This document shows positions 50,952 through 59,472 of a stretch of DNA of 64,000 nt, in pieces. This DNA comes from CAVTSA01 sp963790575 (GTDB taxonomy: Bacteria; Chloroflexota; Dormibacteria; Dormibacterales; Dormibacteraceae). Position numbers and translations under genes: made by a program. Below the pieces are notes generated by a model, which was given only the letters and a program-made list of their open reading frames with translations, ran no database searches and had not been told where the DNA came from. How positions within the stretch are numbered: position 1 is the stretch's first letter; each line of letters starts with the position of its first letter. The DNA lies in contig CAWBPD010000032.1 in NCBI GenBank assembly GCA_963790575.1, forward strand, positions 128,481-192,480, in the 5' to 3' direction.

Positions 50952-52225
50952 GCCGTACCGCCGTCGCCGAGGACCAGGTCCTGCGTCCCGAGAAGGCCGT
51001 CCACGGCGGCACCGTGCTCGCGCGCGAGGGGGGCCGGGTCGTCTTCGTCCACCAGGCGCTTCCCGGCGAAGTGGTGCGGGCGGAGCCTCTGGGCCGGCGG
51101 GGCGGGGCCGCCTTCGCGCGCGCGGTGGAGGTGCTGTCGCCCTCGCCCGACCGGGTGCCGGCGCGGTGCCCGCACTTCGGCGTCTGTGGCGGCTGCCACT
51201 GGCAGCACGCGTCCTACGCCGCGCAGCTGCGGCTCAAGCAGGCGGTGGTCCAGGAGGTCTGGGAACGGGCCGGGCTGCGGCTGCCGCCGACCACGCCGAT
51301 CCTGGGGATGGAGGACCCCTGGCGCTACCGGATCCGGGGCGAGTTCGAAGCCTACTACCAGCGCCGCGAAGACGGCCGGCGGGAGCCGGTGCTCGGCTTC
51401 CATCGCATGCGCTCGCACCGGGTGGTCCCGATCCAGGAATGCCCAATCCACCACCAGCGCATCGAGCGGGGGCTGCTGGCGTTCGGCACCGCCGCGCGCG
51501 AGCTGGAGGTGAGCGGGCTGGTCAACCTCCACCTGACCGCGGAGCCGGAGGGGCCGGGACTGCTCTGGCGCGTCCGCTACCAGCGCCGGCAGGACGAAGC
51601 GCAGACGCCCGAGCTGGTGGCGGCCGTACAACGGGGGCTGCCCGACGTGGTGTTGCTCGACGGCTCGATGCGCTACGACGTCCTGGGCCTCCAATTTCGC
51701 GTTCGGCCCGACACCTTCATCCAGACCAACCATCGGCAGACCGGGGTGCTCTACGGGACCGCGCTCGAGATGCTGGCGGCGACGCCGGGAGACCGAGTGC
51801 TGGACCTCTTCTGCGGGATGGGGACGTTGTCGCTGGCGGCGGCACGGCAGGCGGGTTCGGTCCTGGGGGTCGAGGAGAACCCACAGACGGTCCGCCTCGC
51901 CGAGCTGGCGGCGCGGATCAACGAGGTGGGCAACGTGCGGTTTCTGGCCGGGCGCGTGGAGGACAGGTTGCCGGGGCTGCGGGCCGGGTCATGCGACGCG
52001 GCGCTGCTGGACCCGCCGCGGGCAGGTCTGGAGCCGGCGGCGATCGCTCAGTTGCTCCGGTTGAGCCCCGCGCGGATCGTGTACGTGAGCTGTGAGCCGT
52101 CGACGCAGGCCCGGGACCTGGCGCTGCTGCTGGCGGGTGGCTACCGGGTGCGGCGGGCGGCCCTGGTCGACATGTTCCCGCAGACCTATCACGTGGAGTC
52201 GGTCGCGCTGCTGGAGCGGGCATGA
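50948..52225 (+). CDS. RNA (uracil-5-)-methyltransferase, RlmD/TrmA-like
   Basis: A 425-aa enzyme. The N-terminal TRAM-like barrel (residues 1-60, VHGGTVLAREGGRVVFVHQA) is followed by an iron-sulfur-type cluster motif CPHFGVCGGCHWQHASY, and then the methyltransferase: FIQTNHRQTGVLYG, VLDLFCGMGTLSLAAAR (SAM), LLDPPRAGLEP and VYVSCEPSTQARDL, containing the nucleophile Cys. It probably methylates uracil in rRNA or tRNA; which site cannot be told. ATG 50948 is coupled to the PHP gene. Confidence 0.92.
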   Translation: MSRTAVAEDQVLRPEKAVHGGTVLAREGGRVVFVHQALPGEVVRAEPLGRRGGAAFARAVEVLSPSPDRVPARCPHFGVCGGCHWQHASYAAQLRLKQAVVQEVWERAGLRLPPTTPILGMEDPWRYRIRGEFEAYYQRREDGRREPVLGFHRMRSHRVVPIQECPIHHQRIERGLLAFGTAARELEVSGLVNLHLTAEPEGPGLLWRVRYQRRQDEAQTPELVAAVQRGLPDVVLLDGSMRYDVLGLQFRVRPDTFIQTNHRQTGVLYGTALEMLAATPGDRVLDLFCGMGTLSLAAARQAGSVLGVEENPQTVRLAELAARINEVGNVRFLAGRVEDRLPGLRAGSCDAALLDPPRAGLEPAAIAQLLRLSPARIVYVSCEPSTQARDLALLLAGGYRVRRAALVDMFPQTYHVESVALLERA

Positions 52226-53077
52226 CGGCGTCTCCCCGGGTCAGCTCGCTGCACCGCTATCCGCTGAAGGGCGGCCGTGGGAATCGAAGTCGAGTCTGCC
52301 CTGGTGACCCCGCGCGGGATCGAGGGCGACCGTCGCTATATGGTGGTGGACCGGGACGGCGTCTTCTTGAGCCAGCGCGAGGTCTCGCGGCTGGCCCTGA
52401 TCACGGCGCTGCCGATACCGGACGGACTCCGCCTGGGCGCGCCCGGCAAACCTTGGCTCGAGGTGCCGCGGGTGGAGGGGGAGGAGGCACATCGCGTCGT
52501 GCGACTCTGGGGTGGCACCTGCGTGGGGGTCGACCAGGGAGAGGCGGCGGCGGCCTGGCTCAGCGCTTGGCTGGACCAGCCCTGCCGGTTGATGTGGCAG
52601 CCCGACTCGGCGCCGCGCGGGGTCGATCAGCGGTATGCCGTCAGCGCCGACGACGTCGTCTCCTTCGCCGACGGGTATCCGCTGCTGGTGTGTTCCTCGA
52701 CCTCGCTGACGGAGCTCAACCGGCGTCTGGAGCTGCCGGTGCCGATGAACCGGTTCCGGCCCAGCCTGGTCGTCGAGGGTTGGCCCGACCCCTGGTACGA
52801 GGACCGGGTGGCGCGGCTCCGCGCGGGCGAGATCGAGCTGGCTCTGGTCAAGCAGTGCGCGAGGTGCGTGGTGACGACGGTCGATCAGCAGACGGCAGAG
52901 CGGGGCCAGCAGCCCCTGCGCACGCTGGCCCGCCTTCGCCGGAGTGAGCGGGGCGCCATGTTCGGCGAGAACGCCATTCCGACCCTGGTGGGGACGGTCG
53001 CGGTGGGCGATCGGGTCGAGGTGCTCGAGGCGAGGGAGCGGGAGCTGGAGCCGGTCTGGCGCGTGGCCGGAGAGTGA
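52222..53077 (+). CDS. MOSC-domain protein with a frameshift near the N-terminus
   Basis: The natural MOSC N-terminus (MTASPRVSSLHRYPLKGGRG) begins at ATG 52222, coupled to the upstream stop, but the frame then shifts by +1 at a GGGA stretch (52279-52282), after which the family continues as IEVESALVTPRGIEGDRRYM in the frame starting at GTG 52277. Later blocks are normal: GYPLLVCSSTSLTELNRRL, NRFRPSLVVEGWPDPWYED and ALVKQCARCVVTTVDQQT, the last with the conserved Cys. A single-base sequencing error, a true pseudogene or a re-start at GTG 52277 (266 aa) are all possible. MOSC proteins handle sulfur or molybdenum cofactor chemistry. Confidence 0.85.
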
Positions 53078-53102
53078 TCTCGCGAGGTTGAGCGACGCCG
53101 AG

Positions 53103-53108
53103 TACCAT
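53103..53108 (+). promoter_or_regulatory. -10 box of the MarR gene, leaderless layout
   Basis: TACCAT ends 7 nt before GTG 53116; no Shine-Dalgarno sequence. Confidence 0.5.
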
Positions 53109-53115
53109 TGCGCTC

Positions 53116-53592
53116 GTGTCAACGGTCGCCGGGGACGCACGCAGGGCGGCGGTGATGGCATACCTGGACGCGGTGGCGATCCTGGAGTCGTTCCAGTCCA
53201 AGCTCTGGCGGGAGGCGCATCTGACCCTGACCCAGGCGCGGCTCTTGCGCTCGCTGCGGGAGGGACCGATCGGGCAGTCCGAGCTGGGGCGCCTGCTCAA
53301 CCTCAGCCCCGCCTCGGTCACACGGCTCATCGACCGGCTGGAGGAACGGGGCCTGATCGCACGCGAACGAGACGCCGGCGACCGGCGCCGGGTGGGGGTG
53401 AGCCTGCTGCCGGCGGGCCGTCGCCTGGTCGGCGGTGAACAGGGAATGCTGCGCGGCACCGCCGTCGACGAGGCCATCCGGACCATGAGCGAGCAGGAGC
53501 AGCGCACCTTCGCGCAGGTGGTGGGAGACCTGGTCCGGAGGGCACGCCAGTTCTCCGAGGAGCCGACCGAGGCGGTGCCGTCGGGTCACTGA
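53116..53592 (+). CDS. MarR-family transcriptional regulator
   Basis: A 158-aa regulator: LTLTQARLLRSLREGPIGQS, ELGRLLNLSPASVTRLIDRL (recognition helix) and EERGLIARERDAGDRRRVGV (wing) make the MarR winged helix, flanked by dimerisation helices. The signal is unknown. It is leaderless from GTG 53116 and is followed by a strong hairpin. Its target may be the adjacent M20 gene, but no operator is evident. Confidence 0.92.
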   Translation: MSTVAGDARRAAVMAYLDAVAILESFQSKLWREAHLTLTQARLLRSLREGPIGQSELGRLLNLSPASVTRLIDRLEERGLIARERDAGDRRRVGVSLLPAGRRLVGGEQGMLRGTAVDEAIRTMSEQEQRTFAQVVGDLVRRARQFSEEPTEAVPSGH

Positions 53593-53594
53593 AG

Positions 53595-53620
53595 GCCGGG
53601 CCCTCGTACGCCGGCCCGGC
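53595..53620 (+). terminator. Hairpin after the MarR gene
   Basis: GCCGGGCC (53595-53602) pairs perfectly with GGCCCGGC (53613-53620), 10-nt loop, 2 bp after the stop. No T-run. Confidence 0.5.
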
Positions 53621-53661
53621 GCCGACTGAGCCGGACCTGAGCCTCCTGCATACTCGGGCGC

Positions 53662-54837
53662 ATGTCCGAGCTTCTCGATGCCGCGCAGCAGATCGCCCCT
53701 GGTGTCGTCGCCGACCGGCGAGCCATCCACCGCAATCCCGAGCTCGCCTACCAGGAGCACAAGACGGCGGCGCTGGTGGCCTCGCGATTGACCGAGCTCG
53801 GGATCCCGTACCGCGAGGGCGTCGGCGGAACCGGGGTGGTCGGCCTGATCGAGGGCGGCCACTCGGGGCGCACGGTGCTGCTGCGCGCCGACATGGACTG
53901 CCTCCCCATTCAGGAGGAGAACGACCTCGAGTTCAAGTCCCAGAACACGGGCCGGATGCACGCGTGCGGGCACGACTCGCACACCGCGATCCTGCTCGGG
54001 ACGGCGCGGCTCTTGCACCAGCGGCGCCAGGAGCTGAGCGGCAACGTGAAGCTGATGTTCCAGCCCGCCGAGGAGGGCGGCGCGGGAGCGGTGCGCATGA
54101 TCGAAGACGGCGTCCTCGAGAACCCATCGGTGGACGGCGCCTTCATGCTCCACGTCGCCCACCTGACCTACACCGGCAACGTGGGCACCGCCCCAGGCCC
54201 GGTGCTGGCGGGAGCCGACGCCTGGCGGATCACGGTGGAGGGACAGGGTGGACACGCCTCGCGGCCCCAGTTCTCAGTCGACCCGATCGTGGTGGCGGCG
54301 CAGATCGTGACCGCCCTGCAGACGCTGGTCAGTCGGGAGGTGGCGCCCTACGAGACGGCGGTGCTCACGATCGGGACGCTGCACGCGGGGACCGCGCACA
54401 ACATCATCCCCGATCGGGCGGTCCTGGAAGGCACCATCCGCGCCTACGACGACCGGCTGATGGAGCGACTGGAGCGGCGTCTGCGAGAGACCGCCCAGGG
54501 CGTCGCGCAGGCGATGCGGGCGACGGCTCAGGTGGACTTCGAGATGCGCTACCCCCCGACCGTCAACGACGCTGCCATGGCGGAGCTGGCGGCGGGCGCC
54601 CTGCGCCGGGTGGTCGGGGCCGAGCACGTGCTCGAATCGGATCCCAACTTCGCGGCCGAGGACTTCTCGTTCGTGCTCCAGCGGGTGCCGGGCGCCGCTC
54701 TCAATCTGGGGGTGCGCCATCCTTCCTGGACGGAGCCGAAGCCGGTGCACACGCCACGCTTTCAGCTCGACGAGGACGCGATCCCGGTCGGCGTCGCCTC
54801 CATGACCGCCGTGGCGCTGGAGTTCCTCGGTTCGTAG
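53662..54837 (+). CDS. M20 family amidohydrolase (hippurate hydrolase-like)
   Basis: A 391-aa metallopeptidase: RRAIHRNPELAYQEHKTAA, LLRADMDCLPIQEENDLEFK, HACGHDSHTAILLGTARLLH and FQPAEEGGAGAVRMIEDGVL provide the binuclear metal site and catalytic Glu; GQGGHASRPQFSVDPIVVA opens the dimerisation domain. This is the N-acyl-amino-acid/hippurate/IAA-amino-acid hydrolase group. CATACT lies 7 nt before the ATG. Its stop is only 7 bp from the convergent ABC-transporter gene. Confidence 0.92.
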   Translation: MSELLDAAQQIAPGVVADRRAIHRNPELAYQEHKTAALVASRLTELGIPYREGVGGTGVVGLIEGGHSGRTVLLRADMDCLPIQEENDLEFKSQNTGRMHACGHDSHTAILLGTARLLHQRRQELSGNVKLMFQPAEEGGAGAVRMIEDGVLENPSVDGAFMLHVAHLTYTGNVGTAPGPVLAGADAWRITVEGQGGHASRPQFSVDPIVVAAQIVTALQTLVSREVAPYETAVLTIGTLHAGTAHNIIPDRAVLEGTIRAYDDRLMERLERRLRETAQGVAQAMRATAQVDFEMRYPPTVNDAAMAELAAGALRRVVGAEHVLESDPNFAAEDFSFVLQRVPGAALNLGVRHPSWTEPKPVHTPRFQLDEDAIPVGVASMTAVALEFLGS

Positions 54838-54844
54838 GGCGGGT

Positions 54845-56194
54845 TCAAGACGTCGACTGCAGGTCGTGATTGGCCGTCGCGGACGCCTTCTGCACCGCGG
54901 CCGGCACCGATGACGAGCCCAGGAAGGCCGGCCCCAGGGAGAGCCCCAGGTCGGTGATGGCGCCACCGACGTTGGGGCTGACCGGGAAGTTGACCACCTG
55001 TCCCTGCGCCTCGTCCAGGAACGGACTCAGATCGAGGCCCTTGGATGCCCAGTAGTGCAGGAACAGCGGGTCGAGGCTCCGGATCCCGGGCCAGACATAG
55101 CCACCCTGGCCCAGGATTCGCTCCGACGCGGCGCTGCCCAGCCACTGCTCCAGCTCCCACGCCGCCTGCATGTGCGGGGTCTGACTGTTGAGGCCGTCGA
55201 TGAGACCGTTGAAGACGCTGACCCGCCCCTTCGGCCCCGAGGGGAGCGGGAGGACGCCGACTTTGAAGTTCACCGACTGCAGGATCGTCGTCGTCTGCCA
55301 GTCGCCGGTCTCGAACATCGCGATCCGGCCCTCCGAGAACAGGGTGAGCCCGAGGGAACCGTCCCCGTTGGGCCCAGTCTCGGCGGCCGGGACCGCCAGG
55401 TGCTGCTTCTGGATCAGGTTCGTCATATAGGAGAGGGCCTGCATCGCGGCGGTCTGCTGGAGGGAAACCTCGGTCGCGTACGGCCGGGGCAGGATCGAGC
55501 CCCCGTTCATCGCGATGTAGTTGCCATATCCCGACTGGGGGTCGTTTGGCATGTCGACGCCGTAGGTGACGGTCTGGGCGGGGTTGAACCCGGCTTGCGC
55601 CGCGGAGTGTCCGCTCTTGTCGATAGTGAGCTGCTGCAAGAGCTGCGTGAACGTCCCTCCCCCGTCCGGCGTCCACGTCAAGTGCGACGGAATCTGGATG
55701 TGGTGGGCGGCGAAGTAGTTGCGGTTGTAGTAGAGCGCGATCGTGTCCCAGTCTTTGGGGAGCCCGTAGATCTTGCCATCGTGCTCGTGGAGCTTCACCA
55801 GCGAGGGGTAGTACTGCCCGAGATCGATGTGGGCGGCCCGGATCCGGGACGAGAGGTCGGTGAGCAAGCCGTCCTGCACCCAGGCCGCCAGGAACGGCGT
55901 GTTGACCCAGAACACGTCTGGCGCCTCGTGAGCGATGAATTCCGCGGTGACCTTCTGCTCATAGTTCGCGTACGGGATGAGCTGGAAGGTGACGTGGATG
56001 TTCGGATGTTGACGCTCGAACTCCGCGATCGACTGCTGGTAGCCGATCTCTTCATGCGGGTCCCAGAGCGCGTAGGTGAGCTGGATGCCGGGGCCCGAGG
56101 CCGATCCCGCCGGCAGCCACCCCTGGCAGGCGCTGAGCAAGAGGGCGGAGAGGCACGCGATCACCACGGGGAGGAGGCGTCTGCAACTCCTCAT
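54845..56194 (-). CDS. Sugar ABC transporter solute-binding lipoprotein
   Basis: A 449-aa binding protein with a lipoprotein signal (VIACLSALLLSAC, Cys 23 as the lipidated residue). YALWDPHEEIGYQQSIAEFE, FERQHPNIHVTFQLIPY, APDVFWVNTPFLAAWVQDGL, LPKDWDTIALYYNRNYF and GRIAMFETGDWQTT are typical of carbohydrate-binding family-1 proteins. It overlaps the upstream permease stop by 4 bp and is last of three genes. No ATPase is present in the window. Confidence 0.93.
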   Translation of the reverse strand: MRSCRRLLPVVIACLSALLLSACQGWLPAGSASGPGIQLTYALWDPHEEIGYQQSIAEFERQHPNIHVTFQLIPYANYEQKVTAEFIAHEAPDVFWVNTPFLAAWVQDGLLTDLSSRIRAAHIDLGQYYPSLVKLHEHDGKIYGLPKDWDTIALYYNRNYFAAHHIQIPSHLTWTPDGGGTFTQLLQQLTIDKSGHSAAQAGFNPAQTVTYGVDMPNDPQSGYGNYIAMNGGSILPRPYATEVSLQQTAAMQALSYMTNLIQKQHLAVPAAETGPNGDGSLGLTLFSEGRIAMFETGDWQTTTILQSVNFKVGVLPLPSGPKGRVSVFNGLIDGLNSQTPHMQAAWELEQWLGSAASERILGQGGYVWPGIRSLDPLFLHYWASKGLDLSPFLDEAQGQVVNFPVSPNVGGAITDLGLSLGPAFLGSSSVPAAVQKASATANHDLQSTS

Positions 56195-57081
56195 TTGTTC
56201 ACTCCCTGCAGGGAGATGGCCCGCACGATGTAGCGCTGGAAGAGAAGGAAGAGGATGACCATCGGAAGCAGCGCCAGCAACGAGGCGGCGATCACGAGAT
56301 TCCAGTAGGTCGCGAAGTTGGAGTTCAAGTTCGAGATCGCCACTGTGTTCACCTCAAGTCCGTTCGAGTTGGTGGCGATCAGTGGCCAGAGGAAGTTGTT
56401 CCAGCCGAAGACGAAGGCGATCAGCGCGGCCGTGATCAGGACCGGACGGGCGGTGGGGAGGACGATCTCCCACAGCATGCGGACCTCACCGGCACCGTCG
56501 AGGCGCGCCGCCTCGAAGAGTGCCCCGGGAATCGTCATCAGGTACTGGCGGATCAGAAAGATGCTGTACGGAGTGCCCAGCACGTAGGGCAGAAACAGTG
56601 CCCAGTAGGTGTCGAGCAGGCGAAGCTTGTCCATGATCACGTACAGCGGGATCATGGTCACCGCCCCCGGCACCATCAGCGTGGCCAGGTAGACCCAGAA
56701 GAGCGCCTCCCGGCCCGGGAACGGGATGCGGGCGAAGGCATACGCGCTGAGGAGGGAGAACAGCACCTGGCCCACGGTCAGGATGACCGTCACCATCAGC
56801 GTGTTCCCCAGGTAGGTGAGGAAGTTTTGTTCGAAGAGGACCTGCCTGAAGTTGGAGAAGTCCAGGCGCGAGGGCGGGACCCACGGGTGCTGTCCGAGGA
56901 TCTCCGAGAGGGGCTTGAAGGACGCGAAGAGCGCGAACAGGTAGGGGCAGATGAAGATCGCCACCAGCACCAGGCACACCGCGTAGAAGAGCGCCAGCTT
57001 CAATGCCCCCCAGAGCGGTCCCAGGCCGCCGGTGCGCGCCGCCGGCCTCGTCGTGGTGAGAGTGCCTACTGATTGAGCCAT
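56191..57081 (-). CDS. Carbohydrate ABC transporter permease (MalG-type)
   Basis: A 296-aa membrane protein with six helices and the inner-membrane EAA-type loop EAARLDGAGEVRMLWEIVLP (about 205-225). FVFGWNNFLWPLIATNSN and the C-terminal FQRYIVRAISLQGVNK are characteristic of MalG/UgpE-type permeases. ATG 57081 overlaps the stop of the upstream permease. Confidence 0.93.
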   Translation of the reverse strand: MAQSVGTLTTTRPAARTGGLGPLWGALKLALFYAVCLVLVAIFICPYLFALFASFKPLSEILGQHPWVPPSRLDFSNFRQVLFEQNFLTYLGNTLMVTVILTVGQVLFSLLSAYAFARIPFPGREALFWVYLATLMVPGAVTMIPLYVIMDKLRLLDTYWALFLPYVLGTPYSIFLIRQYLMTIPGALFEAARLDGAGEVRMLWEIVLPTARPVLITAALIAFVFGWNNFLWPLIATNSNGLEVNTVAISNLNSNFATYWNLVIAASLLALLPMVILFLLFQRYIVRAISLQGVNK

Positions 57082-58010
57082 CACGTCATCTCGTAGACAG
57101 CCCGCCGCTGGAAGTAGGCGAACTGGACCACCGTGACCACCAGGATGACGAGAAAGAGCACCACCGACATCGCCGAAGCCTCCCCGATCCTGAACTGGGT
57201 GAACGCGGTCTGATAGATGAGCACGTTCGCGACCTGCGTGCTGTTGCCGGGGCCACCCTGGGTCAGGACATACACCGTGTCGAACACCTGGAAGGAGCCG
57301 ATGGCTCCGGTGACGAGCACGAACAGCAGCGTCGGTCCCAGCAGCGGCAGCGTGACCGTGAAGAACTGCCGGATCTTGCCCGCGCCGTCGACCGAGGCCG
57401 CTTCGTACAGGTACTCCGGGATGGCCTGAAGCCCGGCCAGGAAGAACAGCATGTTGTAGCCGGTGTACTGCCAGATGTTGATGAACGCGATCACCGGCAT
57501 CGCCCAGGCGGTCGACCCCAGCCACGCGGGACCGGTGACTCCAACCAGGGCCAGGAGCGTGTTGACCGCCCCGGTGTGGGGGTCGAAGAACCAGTTCCAG
57601 ATCACCGCCATCGCGACCGGGGTGGCGAGGTAGGGAAGTACGCAGATGAGACGGACGACGCCCACCGCGGGCAGTCGCCGGCGGAGCAGCATGGCCATCA
57701 GCAGCGCCGCCACCGTCTGGGCGGGGATGTTGAGGACGAAGTAGTAACAGGTCACGAGCAGGGCGTGGCCCATCCCGTCGTACTGGAAGATGGTGCCGTA
57801 GTTCTGAAGCCCGACGAACTGTGGCGGGTTGAGCAGATTCCACTTGGTGAAACTGAGGACGACCACCATCACGACCGGGATCAACAAAAACCCGATCACC
57901 CCGATCAGGCTGGGGAACAGAAACGAGCCCGCGAGCCCGAGTTGACGCCACGGGACGCCCCGTCGAGGCCGGGTTCCCTCCATGGTGAGGCCGGTTGCGA
58001 CACTACCCAC
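57081..58010 (-). CDS. Carbohydrate ABC transporter permease (MalF-type)
   Basis: A 309-aa membrane protein: FPSLIGVIGFLLIPVVMVVV, VVLSFTKWNLLNPPQFVGLQ NY and EAASVDGAGKIRQFFTVTLP (the ATPase-contacting loop) identify the MalF/UgpA-type subunit. GTG 58010 is preferred because AGGAGG lies 10 nt upstream; ATG 57983 is the alternative. First gene of the three-gene operon. The importer must borrow an ATPase such as an MsmK-like protein from elsewhere. Confidence 0.92.
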   Translation of the reverse strand: MGSVATGLTMEGTRPRRGVPWRQLGLAGSFLFPSLIGVIGFLLIPVVMVVVLSFTKWNLLNPPQFVGLQNYGTIFQYDGMGHALLVTCYYFVLNIPAQTVAALLMAMLLRRRLPAVGVVRLICVLPYLATPVAMAVIWNWFFDPHTGAVNTLLALVGVTGPAWLGSTAWAMPVIAFINIWQYTGYNMLFFLAGLQAIPEYLYEAASVDGAGKIRQFFTVTLPLLGPTLLFVLVTGAIGSFQVFDTVYVLTQGGPGNSTQVANVLIYQTAFTQFRIGEASAMSVVLFLVILVVTVVQFAYFQRRAVYEMT

Positions 58011-58138
58011 GCCAGTGCTGCCTCCTGCTAGCCACTCCCGCTGCCCGAGGGGAGTCCGCCCGACATCCCCTTGCGAGCGAGACTATCACGAAAAACAGGC
58101 GTCGCGCACACAAGTTTCTTCGCCGGCATCACCCGCCG

Positions 58139-58190
58139 TTTCTGCACCCCCGTCCCTACCCGACGCTTGGTAGTCCCGGGGCTGCAGAAG
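58139..58190. repeat. Paired-palindrome element E12 (slightly shorter)
   Basis: TTTCTGCACCCCCGTCCCTA (from 58139) pairs imperfectly with the strand ending GGGGCTGCAGAA (58189). The span is 52 bp, two shorter than the others. It lies in the divergent gap between the permease and the DUF4037 gene. Confidence 0.65.
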
Positions 58191-58222
58191 CGCGGTCTTC
58201 GGATTCACCGCGTGAGAGGCTG

Positions 58223-59329
58223 GTGAGCGTGACGGATTCGGCACCCGCGTTCATTCCCGGGCTCGAGCTCTCGCGGCTCTTCTACGAGGAGGCGGTGCGC
58301 CCGATCCTGGAGGAGGCGTATCCGGGGCTGCGTTACGCCGCCGCGCGCGTGGGGGGCGGTTCGGAGGCGCTGGGCTTCGACACCCCTCGCTCCGTTGACC
58401 ACGAGTGGGGACCGCGCCTCAACCTATTCCTGCCGCCCGACCTGGTTGCCCGGACCGCCGGCGGCCTGCGCGAGGTGCTGGCGGAGCGACTCCCCAAGCA
58501 GGTGCGTGGGTGGCCGACGCATTTCCAGCAGTCAGATGACCCGCGGGACCCGGTCGGTCGCATGCGGCTCACCGACGGCCCGGTGAACCACCGCGTGATG
58601 GTGGGCGGCGTCGGCGCCTGGCTGCACGAACACCTGGGGTTAGACCCCGAGCGTCCGGAGCCAGGGCTGCGCGACTGGCTGGCGATGCCGCAGCAGAAGC
58701 TCGCCGAGGTGACCGGGGGAGCCGTCTTCCACGACAGCCTCGGGACGCTCACCGAAGTGCGGAACCGGCTGGCCTGGTACCCGGATCAGGTCTGGCGGTA
58801 TTTGCTCGCCTGCCAGTGGCAGCGGATCTCCCAGGAAGAGGCGTTCGTGGGACGCTGCGCGGAGGTCGGGGATGACCTCGGATCAGCGGTGGTCGCGGCG
58901 CGCTTGGTGCGCGACCTGTTGCGCCTCTGCCTCCTGCTGGCGCGACGCTATGCGCCCTACTCGAAGTGGCTCGGCAGCGCGTTCGGCCGCCTCGAGGTAG
59001 CACCCGACCTCGGGCCTCTGCTCCGCGGCGTGCTGGGAGCCGCCGACCACCCCACGCGCGAGCGCTTGCTGGGGGATGCGTATGAGGTGGTCGCCGGGCT
59101 CCAGAACCGGACCCGGCTGGCCGATTGGGTGGAACCCAGCCGCAGGCTTTACTACGGCCGGCCCTTTCAAGTGCTGCGAGCGGAACGGTTCGCGGATGCG
59201 CTCTCGCGGACGCTCGATCCCGTCCTGGGGGCGCTGCCGCCGGTCGGGAGCGTCGACCAGTGGGCGGACAGCACCGACTTCATAGGCTCCCAACCACTGG
59301 TCCGTGGCGCGGTCGACGCCCTGCTCTGA
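58223..59329 (+). CDS. DUF4037 domain protein
   Basis: A 368-aa protein. GGGSEALGFDTPRSVDHEWG, then PRLNLFLPP, is a nucleotidyltransferase-like GS...D-x-D/E core, and VTGGAVFHDSLGTLTEVRNR plus LAWYPDQVWRYLLACQWQRI are the DUF4037 part. Function is unknown; some relatives sit near antibiotic-resistance nucleotidyltransferases. Start GTG 58223, or GTG 58229 with GAGAGG 9 nt upstream. Confidence 0.85.
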   Translation: MSVTDSAPAFIPGLELSRLFYEEAVRPILEEAYPGLRYAAARVGGGSEALGFDTPRSVDHEWGPRLNLFLPPDLVARTAGGLREVLAERLPKQVRGWPTHFQQSDDPRDPVGRMRLTDGPVNHRVMVGGVGAWLHEHLGLDPERPEPGLRDWLAMPQQKLAEVTGGAVFHDSLGTLTEVRNRLAWYPDQVWRYLLACQWQRISQEEAFVGRCAEVGDDLGSAVVAARLVRDLLRLCLLLARRYAPYSKWLGSAFGRLEVAPDLGPLLRGVLGAADHPTRERLLGDAYEVVAGLQNRTRLADWVEPSRRLYYGRPFQVLRAERFADALSRTLDPVLGALPPVGSVDQWADSTDFIGSQPLVRGAVDALL

Positions 59330-59414
59330 CGACCCGAGCCGCGCGCCGTTGGAAGGAGGCCGACATGTCGTGGCTACGGGCTCAGATGACCGCCACATCT
59401 GGAGTCCTGCGAGG

Positions 59415-59451
59415 TACGATGCGAGGACGGCCCCGAATCCCTGCTGGGGCC
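59415..59451 (+). promoter_or_regulatory. Putative dnaE -10 box and leader hairpin
   Basis: TACGAT (59415-59420) is followed by GGCCCC (59429-59434) and GGGGCC (59446-59451), a 6-bp stem 21 nt before the dnaE ATG. GGAGAG near 59464-59469 is the ribosome-binding site. Confidence 0.4.
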
Positions 59452-59472
59452 AGGTAGCTTCTGCGGAGAGCC

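Noticed and set aside
59419..59457. 12-codon ORF before dnaE
   Set aside because: It overlaps the putative -10 box and hairpin and has no coupling to dnaE.
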